Shown here: positions 31,574 to 36,988 of the stretch, piece after piece
How positions within the stretch are numbered: position 1 is the first letter of the stretch
How the letters are laid out: the number at the start of each line of letters is the position of its first letter
Source: CAZXDL01 sp964639505
GTDB lineage: Bacteria > Patescibacteriota > Saccharimonadia > Saccharimonadales > UBA4665
Direction of reading: 5' to 3'
Assembly: GCA_964639505.1 (NCBI GenBank)
Contig: CAZXDL010000007.1
Span: 1 to 41,657, forward strand
DNA length: 41,657 nt
The notes under the pieces: model-generated
The model's input: only the letters and a program-made list of their open reading frames with translations
What the model was told of the DNA's origin: nothing
The model's database searches: none
Made by a program: the position numbers and the translations under genes

Positions 31574-31806
31574 ATTATTTCAGAATCTTTCTTCGCTGTT
31601 CTATAGAGCGCCCTTATAAGATAATCTTCCTTGGAAACGTCCTCCAAAAGTGCAGCCCAACAAAGACCACCGCCACTATTAAAGGTAAGGTTTCGAAGAA
31701 AATCCTCATCACCATCTATTTTGGTTATAAAGAATCCGTCTTCTTGTGGCTCTGATGTAAAACCACCAAGGACACAACTCTCCGTACTTAAAACTATTAA
31801 TCTCAT
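31546..31806 (-). CDS. Hypothetical protein (86 aa)
   Basis: MRLIVLSTESCVLGGFTSEPQEDGF, a beta start, then GGGLCWAALLEDVSKEDYLIRALYRTAKK. No family recognised. It overlaps the HTH-zinc gene by 28 bases and the gene before it by four, so the three form one operon that starts at the operator-controlled promoter near 31968. Confidence 0.65.
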   Translation of the reverse strand: MRLIVLSTESCVLGGFTSEPQEDGFFITKIDGDEDFLRNLTFNSGGGLCWAALLEDVSKEDYLIRALYRTAKKDSEIICRSKKTKG

Positions 31807-31961
31807 AATTTACGTTTAATATCTGCTCTGTAACCGTTGGGGTAGGTATGGGCTAAGAAAATACTCCTACCCCAAGAGAACCACTCTATAACAAGGTGTC
31901 TCTTACCAAACGGTATTCTAACGCGTCCTTTCTTAAGTCCCCAGATTGATTGTTTCCTCAT
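31803..31961 (-). CDS. Small basic protein under operator control (52 aa)
   Basis: MRKQSIWGLKKGRVRIPFGKRHLVIEW..., basic and beta-like, ending GYRADIKRKL. It is the first gene after the palindrome-bearing promoter. The -10 hexamer ends six bases before its ATG, predicting a leaderless mRNA. Its TGA overlaps the ATG of the next gene. Function unknown. Confidence 0.65.
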   Translation of the reverse strand: MRKQSIWGLKKGRVRIPFGKRHLVIEWFSWGRSIFLAHTYPNGYRADIKRKL

Positions 31962-31967
31962 CTCTCT

Positions 31968-31996
31968 ATTGTATCATGAGTCTCATAACATTACAA
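31968..31996 (-). promoter_or_regulatory. Repressible leaderless promoter
   Basis: Minus strand TTGTAA (31991-31996), a 17-base spacer, TACAAT (31968-31973), then six bases and ATG at 31961. The spacer is filled by the palindrome ATGAGACTCAT, so a bound regulator would block polymerase. Confidence 0.78.
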
Positions 31997-32028
31997 GTAT
32001 ATTCTCATGAGTCTCATATAAACTAGCT
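31974..32028. promoter_or_regulatory. Pair of palindromic operators
   Basis: The 14-mer TCATGAGTCTCATA occurs at 31974-31987 and again at 32015-32028, 41 bases (about four helical turns) apart. Each copy holds the perfect palindrome ATGAGTCTCAT. One lies between -35 and -10 and the other upstream of -35. Spacing on the same helix face suits cooperative repressor binding and looping. Confidence 0.75.
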
Positions 32029-32448
32029 GGGATTTTAGTGTGTCCATATAAATATTTTATTCTAAAACTGTTCCTTGCCATACCCCCCTACATTGAGTTT
32101 AGTATTGATTCTATTAGGTTTTATTACTGTCTACACTAGTACAGTGTGTAGATAAACTTCTACACTCTGTCTGTTTGTGTCTAGGTGTTAATACAATTCT
32201 AGTAATACATTCCTTTAATACAATCTCCTCTGTGCGGTTTTCTTATCGGTAGCGGTTGAGAGCTGTTAGGTGCTTTTCCTATTCTCTTATATCTTTAGCG
32301 GTTGTTGTCTCTTTAGTCCTTTTAGTGTCTCTATAGATACTCTAGGACGCATTTAAAGGGCTTTAGCGGGGCTTTAGGGGGTGAGGGTGGTACTTTAATA
32401 CCTTTATCCTTACTTATTATCTCTATTGGGTATATTAGTATAGTGTGC

Positions 32449-32477
32449 TTGACTTATATTCTGTTTGGGTGTATGCT
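32449..32477 (+). promoter_or_regulatory. Rightward early promoter
   Basis: TTGACT (32449-32454), a 17-base spacer and TATGCT (32472-32477). It is the only good promoter before the rightward cluster and gives a leader of about 118 bases that includes the third DnaA-box element. Confidence 0.65.
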
Positions 32478-32498
32478 TATGGTAGAGCTACTGGACTA

Positions 32499-32511
32499 TG
32501 TGGATAACTTT
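32499..32511 (-). promoter_or_regulatory. AAGTTATCCACAT element, copy 3 (perfect DnaA box)
   Basis: The plus strand reads ATGTGGATAACTT, the inverse complement of the 13-mer at 3552 and 25177. Here it is oriented against transcription, about 15 bases after the predicted start of the rightward transcript. Confidence 0.6.
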
Positions 32512-32601
32512 CGACAAACAACTATAAACCTAAGCTATACCGATAGCTGGTAGCTCGCTCCTTAACAATTCGGCCTAAAGATAGGGAAAGGAAATAATCT
32601 T

Positions 32602-32775
32602 ATGAAAGATTTTACTATTATGCACGCTTGTGGTTTAGAGGAATACGAAACCAGCAAGTCAAAAGCTATAGCTGTAGCAAGAAAACATAAGAAAGAATGT
32701 AAGCTTGAAGTCGAGCCAGTTTATATTGATGAAAGCCTTGACCACGAATTAACAGGAAACCATTGGAAAATATAA
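32602..32775 (+). CDS. Small protein opening the rightward cluster (57 aa)
   Basis: The frame reads MKDFTIMHACGLEEYETSKSKAIAVARKHKKECKLEVEP... and ends GNHWKI. A clear AAAGGAAA site lies 9-10 bases before the ATG. The pattern of strand, helix (KSKAIAVARKHKKE), strand resembles small phage proteins of unknown role. It is followed by a structured, gene-free stretch. Confidence 0.7.
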   Translation: MKDFTIMHACGLEEYETSKSKAIAVARKHKKECKLEVEPVYIDESLDHELTGNHWKI

Positions 32776-32790
32776 TCAAATCTATCATTG

Positions 32791-32879
32791 GGCTGAATTG
32801 CTAGGGTAAGCCTAGACGTTAGCGGGCGATAATGCACGGGTCGCCTTAATCTTCACCTGTTAAGTAAGCAACGCTAACT
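32791..32879 (+). ncRNA. Candidate structured RNA between small genes
   Basis: Three nested or adjacent helices are visible: CTAGG/CCTAG (32801-32805 and 32811-32815), GTTAGCG/CGCTAAC (32818-32824 and 32872-32878), and within the latter GGCGA/TCGCC (32825-32829 and 32841-32845). There is no reading frame. It may be a leader riboregulator or a separate small RNA; the class is not recognised. Confidence 0.45.
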
Positions 32880-32905
32880 CCTTTCTAACTAACAAAAACA
32901 AATAT

Positions 32906-33094
32906 ATGCACTCATTTACTACAAGACCTATGACCTCTAAAGCTAAACCTCTAGCGGTTTTGACCCTAGAACGTAAGTACAGACTATTAGAAGCTAAAGA
33001 GCACAGACTACTCAAGGCTGGACTAATAGAGGAAGCCAGCGCTATTAAGACTGTAAAGAATATCGTTTTGAGACAGCTACATAATACTAAATAA
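32906..33094 (+). CDS. Small helical protein (62 aa)
   Basis: MHSFTTRPMTSKAKPLAVLTLERKYRLLEAKEHRLLKAG..., largely a charged helix ending LRQLHNTK. An internal ATG at 32930 (MTSKAKP) is a possible start. It couples to the next gene by a TAATATG junction. No family recognised. Confidence 0.62.
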   Translation: MHSFTTRPMTSKAKPLAVLTLERKYRLLEAKEHRLLKAGLIEEASAIKTVKNIVLRQLHNTK

Positions 33095-33095
33095 T

Positions 33096-33299
33096 ATGAC
33101 TACAAAATTACTCAAAGAGATTAACTACCATATTCCTGCTTTTCTTCGCTCAATGCGTCAGAATGGCAGAGGTTTGGGAGAAGAGCGTTATTTTATCCGT
33201 GAGCTTGCCGTTGACTTATCAGAAGAATACGACGAGCCAGTCAATGATATTATGCGAGAGATTGAGAATAGAATAGAGTTAGCAGAGTCATTACAATAA
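33096..33299 (+). CDS. Small helical protein (67 aa)
   Basis: MTTKLLKEINYHIPAFLRSMRQNGRGLGEERYFIRELAVDLSEEYD..., helical, ending MREIENRIELAESLQ. The start is one base after the preceding stop (TAATATG) and the same junction follows at its end, indicating reinitiation along one transcript. Function unknown. Confidence 0.65.
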   Translation: MTTKLLKEINYHIPAFLRSMRQNGRGLGEERYFIRELAVDLSEEYDEPVNDIMREIENRIELAESLQ

Positions 33300-33300
33300 T

Positions 33301-33837
33301 ATGACTAAACAATCAACGTATAATTACTACAAACTAAGCCATAAGCGTAGACGCTGGCAGTTAAAGGTTGCCATCTATATGATTGTGATAGCCTTTATCT
33401 GTGGCGTCATCTTTGGCATAGAGCAGGGAGCTAAAGCTGTCATTACACCCGCCCATGCTGATACCATTAGTGTGCCGGTAAGCAATGGTCAGAGCTTGGG
33501 ACGTTCTAAGGTTACGATGTACACATCGAGGCCGGAGGAAACCGACGCTAGCCCCTGTATTGGAGCAGACGGACAAGACCAGTGCGTATTATGGCGTAAT
33601 GGGCAGAATATTTGCGCTACTAATTGGGCAGATATTGGTTCGGTATTGGAAGTAGAGGGGCTGGGGCAGTGTCTGGTATTAGACCGCATGAACTCCCGCT
33701 ATAGCACCGAGATTGACTGGTATAACGGCTATGATGATGATTGTTTAGACGGTTATGATAAGTATGATTTTTGCCCTCAACTAAAGGAAGCTATTGATTT
33801 TGGCTCTAAGACGTTAGAGATTAAGCTCATTAAATAG
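33301..33837 (+). CDS. Membrane-anchored 3D-domain (double-psi barrel) protein (178 aa)
   Basis: A basic head and one membrane span (residues about 22-44) precede an extracellular 3D domain: YTSRPEETDASPCIG with D82, then CLVLDRMNSRYSTEIDWY with D128 and D139, the three aspartates that name the family. Four or more cysteines in the domain could form disulfides. 3D domains occur in MltA-type and Gram-positive cell-wall lytic proteins and are frequent in Patescibacteria. Likely role: cell-wall binding or cleavage early in infection, for example superinfection exclusion. That role is inferred. Confidence 0.75.
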   Translation: MTKQSTYNYYKLSHKRRRWQLKVAIYMIVIAFICGVIFGIEQGAKAVITPAHADTISVPVSNGQSLGRSKVTMYTSRPEETDASPCIGADGQDQCVLWRNGQNICATNWADIGSVLEVEGLGQCLVLDRMNSRYSTEIDWYNGYDDDCLDGYDKYDFCPQLKEAIDFGSKTLEIKLIK

Positions 33838-34035
33838 CCCTCTTGCCCCAGCCAATGTCATCAAGACGTTGGCGACAGCAAGCTGACTATGGTTGCTCAA
33901 AACAGTATGCACTAACGTAAAACTGGAGTAACCCCCACGTCCCCTAAAACGGGATAGGCTGTCTGGACAATAAAACACGCCATAGACAGCTTGAGCCTTG
34001 CTAGTAGGTACATTAACAACTTAATCAATAAATCT
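33838..34035 (+). ncRNA. Candidate structured RNA after the 3D-domain gene
   Basis: In 198 gene-free bases I see CCAATGTC/GACGTTGG (33852-33859 and 33865-33872, one G-T pair), AGCAA/TTGCT (33877-33881 and 33893-33897), a TCCC/GGGA hairpin near 33940-33954 and GCTGTCT/AGACAGC (33958-33964 and 33984-33990). Four helices in order suggest a folded RNA. The antisense frame seen here is not protein-like. Confidence 0.45.
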
Positions 34036-34374
34036 ATGGCACACGAAAAAGACTTATACTTGTCCGATCTTGTGAAGTCTATGCTTGAAGAGCTAGACAG
34101 TAGACAAGATGAGATACTACAAGCAGAATACCCAGAGGATTTAATCACCGAACTTGTTGATAGCTACTTGCCTGTCTATTTCTATGACGCCCTACTTTAT
34201 GCCTGTAATGACTTATGGTTAGCTACCGAGCTACCAGAATCTTACAGCATTGACAGTGCTTACGGTATGATTATTGGTAACATGGCTCAACACCTACAAG
34301 AGAAAGCTAACGAATGGCTTGAGAAAGCTAGAGAAGTCTATAAAGACTTTGGAGGGATTAAATCCAATGCCTAA
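34036..34374 (+). CDS. Acidic helical protein (112 aa)
   Basis: From the ATG at 34036: MAHEKDLYLSDLVKSMLEELDSRQDEI..., then ITELVDSYLPVYFYDALLYACNDLWLATELPES and a final helix ending KDFGGIKSNA. All-helical and acidic. The upstream ATG at 33991 lies inside the structured stretch and is rejected. It overlaps the next gene at AATGCCTAAG. Confidence 0.66.
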   Translation: MAHEKDLYLSDLVKSMLEELDSRQDEILQAEYPEDLITELVDSYLPVYFYDALLYACNDLWLATELPESYSIDSAYGMIIGNMAQHLQEKANEWLEKAREVYKDFGGIKSNA

Positions 34375-34594
34375 GCTTAAAACCTATGGTGTGCAAGTCT
34401 GGGAAGAGCAAGGCGGTTATCTAACTGTCAAGGCTACAAGCAAGAAACAAGCCGAGAGAAAAGCTACAAGAATAGTAGAAAATTATGGGCTAGGCTTTAA
34501 CGCTAACTTGCCACCTAAGACAACGCTAACAATTACCCACCGAGACACTCAAGTGTTTGAGAGTACAATAGAGGAGGAAGAAAGCAATGCCTAA
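34367..34594 (+). CDS. Small protein with MPKLKT start, copy 1 (75 aa)
   Basis: MPKLKTYGVQVWEEQGGYLTVKATSKKQAERKATRIVENYG..., a strand-strand-helix pattern like small nucleotide-binding or KH-like modules, ending IEEEESNA. A GGAGGG site lies about 10 bases upstream. Its N-terminus and the overlap junction are almost repeated at the next gene, suggesting duplication of the start segment. Confidence 0.68.
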   Translation: MPKLKTYGVQVWEEQGGYLTVKATSKKQAERKATRIVENYGLGFNANLPPKTTLTITHRDTQVFESTIEEEESNA

Positions 34595-34790
34595 GCTAAA
34601 AACATTAAAGGAGTTAGCAAGTATCCATGGATATGAGATAAGAAGTTTTAATGTACCATTAAGCCCGTCGGAAGATATTGATAGAGTGGTGAGACCATTT
34701 GATTTTAGTCAAAGCTTTGGAGGCACACTAGACGTATTTAATTACTACAATGACTTTTATCTTTATCCTAAGCAGGGGGGCAACCACTAA
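34587..34790 (+). CDS. Small protein with MPKLKT start, copy 2 (67 aa)
   Basis: MPKLKTLKELASIHGYEIRSFNVPLSPSEDIDRVV..., ending YLYPKQGGNH. A GAGGAGG site lies just upstream. The junction with the preceding gene repeats that of the pair before. Beyond the first six residues it does not resemble copy 1. Function unknown. Confidence 0.66.
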   Translation: MPKLKTLKELASIHGYEIRSFNVPLSPSEDIDRVVRPFDFSQSFGGTLDVFNYYNDFYLYPKQGGNH

Positions 34791-34990
34791 TGGCTTTATC
34801 CAAATCTAAACGAGCAGACCTTATCATAACATTTGAAATGGGAGAGATAGACGAAAAGTCTATCATTACCCTATTTCAAGACCTCATCGATACTGGTCTA
34901 GCATGGTCATTACAAGGAACTTATGGCCGTACAGCTACAGCTCTAATTGAAGCTGGATACTGCAGGGCTAGAAAGGAGATAAAGCGATGA
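34790..34990 (+). CDS. DUF7417-like phage protein (66 aa)
   Basis: LIITFEMGEIDEKSIITLFQDLIDTGLAWSLQGTYGRTATALIEAGYC follows a pattern I know from many phages and some plasmids: an ExGE(L/I)DE turn, a helix, then TGLAWSLQGxYGRTAxALIEAG. No function has been established for the family. One base overlaps the preceding stop. Its presence supports a bona fide phage early cluster. Confidence 0.8.
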   Translation: MALSKSKRADLIITFEMGEIDEKSIITLFQDLIDTGLAWSLQGTYGRTATALIEAGYCRARKEIKR

Positions 34991-35268
34991 AACTCTACGC
35001 AACGGTCAGCTCCGAGCGAGGAAAAACAGCCAAGCTAGGCGACGACAAGTGGCTAGAAATAGAGCTTACTTGTGGCAATAGCAGAGTTGGCACGATTATC
35101 CTTGACTATCAAGGAGGTAAAGACTGGGAGCTATCCTATCAACGGGGTGGCGAGCCGTCCTATCTTATTGACAGTTGTATCACACCAAAGACCATAGACA
35201 CAAAAGCCAAAAGGCAAAAAGACGAATACTGCAACGAGTGCATGTCAACACCATGTCAACAGCAGTAA
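34987..35268 (+). CDS. Hypothetical protein with Cys-rich tail (93 aa)
   Basis: MKLYATVSSERGKTAKLGDDKWLEIELTCGNSRVGTIILDYQ..., a beta-rich body, and a tail EYCNECMSTPCQQQ with three cysteines. AAGGAG precedes the ATG. The body looks like a small beta-barrel. It ends 22 bases before the rightward terminator. Confidence 0.68.
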   Translation: MKLYATVSSERGKTAKLGDDKWLEIELTCGNSRVGTIILDYQGGKDWELSYQRGGEPSYLIDSCITPKTIDTKAKRQKDEYCNECMSTPCQQQ

Positions 35269-35284
35269 AATAGTCAAAAAGCGA

Positions 35285-35315
35285 AAAGGCGCACAAACTA
35301 GCAGTGCGTTTTTTT
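35285..35315 (+). terminator. Rightward-cluster terminator
   Basis: CGCAC (35290-35294) pairs with GTGCG (35304-35308); G-T and A-T pairs extend it on both sides, and a run of seven T follows. It closes the rightward operon, and the next promoter begins three bases later. Confidence 0.8.
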
Positions 35316-35317
35316 GA

Positions 35318-35346
35318 TTGACAAAATTATAATTAAATAACATAAT
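35318..35346 (+). promoter_or_regulatory. Leaderless promoter of the last rightward gene
   Basis: TTGACA (35318-35323), a 17-base spacer and CATAAT (35341-35346). The hexamer ends six bases before the ATG at 35353, so the mRNA is predicted to start at the codon. Confidence 0.78.
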
Positions 35347-35352
35347 ACCAAA

Positions 35353-35481
35353 ATGACGGATAAAGAAAAATATAAAGCCATTGCCTTGATGGTGTTGGCT
35401 CTACCACAAAAAACAGATAGAAATACTATCAGAATAAAAACTTTAGAATTGCTAAAACAGATACGAGATACGGGCAAATAG
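35353..35481 (+). CDS. Small independently transcribed protein (42 aa)
   Basis: The frame reads MTDKEKYKAIALMVLALPQK... and ends LLKQIRDTGK. It has its own terminator-promoter boundary upstream and no ribosome site, so translation from a leaderless mRNA is likely. Helical; no family recognised. Autonomous expression of such a tiny gene suggests a regulatory or host-takeover role. Confidence 0.66.
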   Translation: MTDKEKYKAIALMVLALPQKTDRNTIRIKTLELLKQIRDTGK

Positions 35482-35538
35482 TAAACCTATTTACATTTAC
35501 GAAGAGTGGCGAAAATTGGAATTAGCTAGGGGAAAGTA

Positions 35539-35571
35539 AAGTCTGGAAAGCTGGAGGCACAAAACAGACTT
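35539..35571. other. Inverted repeat between converging operons
   Basis: AAGTCTG (35539-35545) and CAGACTT (35565-35571) form a seven-pair stem over a 19-base loop. It lies between the rightward gene end and the leftward gene end. It could act as a two-way transcription block, but there is no T-run on either side. Confidence 0.4.
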
Positions 35572-35601
35572 CCGATAACCACCAACGCACGAGGCAAAAT
35601 T

Positions 35602-36024
35602 TTACATCTCCTCTAGAGTTTTAATAAGGTCAGAGTAAGCGAGGGTTTGTATTTCACTCAGTACACTCTCGGGGTTTATCTTTCTTTGGCGGCAGATTTC
35701 TAAAATAGAACTATCCAATAGTGGGTAGTTCTCTTCTTTTACATTCATTTCTAAAACAAAGTGAGCGTTCTCTATGAGCTTTTTAACTCTGCGGTAATTG
35801 AGATGCAGGTGTGCTAACGAATGAAACAGATTGCCGTACTCCCTTTGGATTTGGTAGTTTTCCTGCATCTTCTCCATCTTCAACAGGCACAAGCCTAACA
35901 TTATCTTGCTGTAATTCAAGGAGTACTTTGCTTGACGTGTAGTCTTCTCTAAGTTGTCCCACTCCGTCCCGAGTGGGGTAGTAGCGTCTGTCTCTTTTTT
36001 CAAAGTATCCTTTTCGGGTTGCAT
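35602..36024 (-). CDS. Helical hypothetical protein overlapping the HTH gene (140 aa)
   Basis: From residue about 30 the sequence is convincingly protein-like: TTRQAKYSLNYSKIMLGLCLLKMEKMQ, then NLFHSLAHLHLNYRRVKKLIENAHFVLEMN. The first 27 codons lie over the end of the winged-helix domain of the upstream gene in another frame. A later ATG (about 35880-35907) or a frameshift from the HTH gene are alternatives. It is the last leftward gene. Family unknown. Confidence 0.6.
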   Translation of the reverse strand: MQPEKDTLKKETDATTPLGTEWDNLEKTTRQAKYSLNYSKIMLGLCLLKMEKMQENYQIQREYGNLFHSLAHLHLNYRRVKKLIENAHFVLEMNVKEENYPLLDSSILEICRQRKINPESVLSEIQTLAYSDLIKTLEEM

Positions 36025-36172
36025 AATAAAGCATTTGGTTAATATTTGATATGTGTGTTCCTAGCACCTTACTCACATATACCTGTGTCGGGGGGCTTCC
36101 GTACTCTTGAATATAGTTAAAAAACACCACAAGAAGCCTTCTTTGCTTTGGTGTTAGTCTTTTAAGCGACAT
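35783..36172 (-). CDS. LexA-type winged-helix DNA-binding protein (129 aa)
   Basis: Residues 1-75 form a LexA- or MarR-like winged helix: LTPKQRRLLVVFFNYIQEYGSPPTQVYVSKVLGTHI, then MLYYATRKGYFEKRDRRYYPT as the wing. There is no S24 peptidase domain. The C-terminal third reads less like protein, and the overlapping frame looks better there, so the true product could be a shifted fusion. A regulator in either case. Confidence 0.7.
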   Translation of the reverse strand: MSLKRLTPKQRRLLVVFFNYIQEYGSPPTQVYVSKVLGTHISNINQMLYYATRKGYFEKRDRRYYPTRDGVGQLREDYTSSKVLLELQQDNVRLVPVEDGEDAGKLPNPKGVRQSVSFVSTPASQLPQS

Positions 36173-36525
36173 TTATACTTAGCGGTTAATTCTACAAAAT
36201 CCTCTGCGGTATACTTTTTAATCTCCTGCTTACGTCCGTGAAGCCAATCTAGTATATCGTCTCCATATTTCTTTTTAAGAGCTATGGCGTACTCGTCCAT
36301 ATTTCCACCCTTAAACATATTGCAGCCGATGCACTGACAATTTACATTTATCTCATCTAAAAATAAAGACATATGCGTTCGGGAGACGTAATGTCCGGCC
36401 TGCATTTCTTTCCAATGCTTCTTAACCCCACACGTAAAACACACACCACAATCTCTTTGGCGGATAAACTTTGAGAAAGTATCCCAACAATTCTTCTTGG
36501 CCTTTTTATAGGTGAGTTTTTTCAT
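36154..36525 (-). CDS. ninG: NinG-like recombination nuclease (123 aa)
   Basis: CWDTFSKFIRQRDCGVCFTCGVKKHWKEMQAGHYVSRTHMSLFLDEINVNCQC matches lambda NinG/Rap (PF05766): CxxC zinc pair, the AGHYVSR turn, and VNCQCIGCN as the second zinc half of this HNH-type fold. NinG (Rap) cuts recombination junctions. It is the only recognised recombination gene. A shorter form than lambda NinG (about 200). Its ATG is coupled to the upstream 30-residue membrane peptide. Confidence 0.86.
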   Translation of the reverse strand: MKKLTYKKAKKNCWDTFSKFIRQRDCGVCFTCGVKKHWKEMQAGHYVSRTHMSLFLDEINVNCQCIGCNMFKGGNMDEYAIALKKKYGDDILDWLHGRKQEIKKYTAEDFVELTAKYKCRLKD

Positions 36526-36614
36526 AAGAATCTGTTAATAGCCAATAGGATAACCCCCGCTATTATAGCAGATATTATTCGTTCTAATAATCTACCGTTT
36601 TGAAAGTCTTTCAT
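36522..36614 (-). CDS. Membrane peptide (30 aa)
   Basis: The peptide begins MKDFQNGRLLERIISAI, continues with IAGVILLAI and ends NRFL. It has one hydrophobic span with Arg on both sides. Its TGA overlaps the ATG of the NinG-like gene, which is good evidence that it is translated. Many such single-span peptides occur in this genome (38670, 40742, 40893, 41106). Confidence 0.62.
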   Translation of the reverse strand: MKDFQNGRLLERIISAIIAGVILLAINRFL

Positions 36615-36634
36615 GTTAGTTAGAGGGGATATTT

Positions 36635-36988
36635 CTACCCCCTCTTGGTTTTCTTTTCGATAGCGCGACGCCAACGACCCTGTTCTTTCTCCGTCATCTT
36701 AGAGAAGAACGGTGTTTCGAGTGCTGTTATCCAGTACTCGTAAACGTGGTAGATGGCGAACTTCTGAAGCTCGGGGTCTAGAATGGCGTGGAGTATCTCG
36801 TGCACCACAGCCTTTCTAATATCCACCGTGTGAGCGTCAACCCACATCTCTATTACGCCGTCTCCATATTCAGAGTGAGCGGAACAGCGGTGAGTTTCCA
36901 CTAAGTGGATACAAGTTACCTCGACCCGTAACCTACGCCACACCTCCTTGCGGAGCTTGGGAAGTGTCCAGCGAAACGGACGCTTCAT
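36635..36988 (-). CDS. SprT-like zinc metalloprotein (117 aa)
   Basis: Zincin motif HEILH at residues 63-67, followed by AILDPELQKFAIYHVYEYWI. The distance and helical surroundings fit SprT-like metallopeptidases that act on DNA-bound proteins. The head (RPFRWTLPKLRKEVWRRL) is basic. GC-richer than its neighbours, with a GGGGAG ribosome site. It overlaps the phosphoesterase by four bases. Confidence 0.78.
   Translation of the reverse strand: MKRPFRWTLPKLRKEVWRRLRVEVTCIHLVETHRCSAHSEYGDGVIEMWVDAHTVDIRKAVVHEILHAILDPELQKFAIYHVYEYWITALETPFFSKMTEKEQGRWRRAIEKKTKRG

Larger units (their letters stand above)
32029..32601. other. Gene-free divergent control region, possible origin
   Basis: No convincing gene lies in these 573 bases. 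Features seen: an inverted repeat TCTACAC (32130-32136) and GTGTAGA (32146-32152) with a third TCTACAC at 32159; three TAATACA repeats starting 32189, 32203 and 32216, spaced 13-14 bases; several AGCGG-type repeats around 32250-32370; a rightward promoter (32449-32477); and a perfect DnaA box (32499-32507). The mix of iteron-like repeats, DnaA box and divergent transcription suits an origin, but this is inference. Confidence 0.45.

Noticed and set aside
32189..32227. CRISPR-like repeats
   Set aside because: The repeated unit is only 7-9 bases with 13-14-base period, far too short; it fits iterons or chance in AT-rich DNA.
33912..34148. Leftward ORF rich in Ser and Leu
   Set aside because: It lies antisense to a structured stretch and to the gene at 34036 and does not look like a protein.
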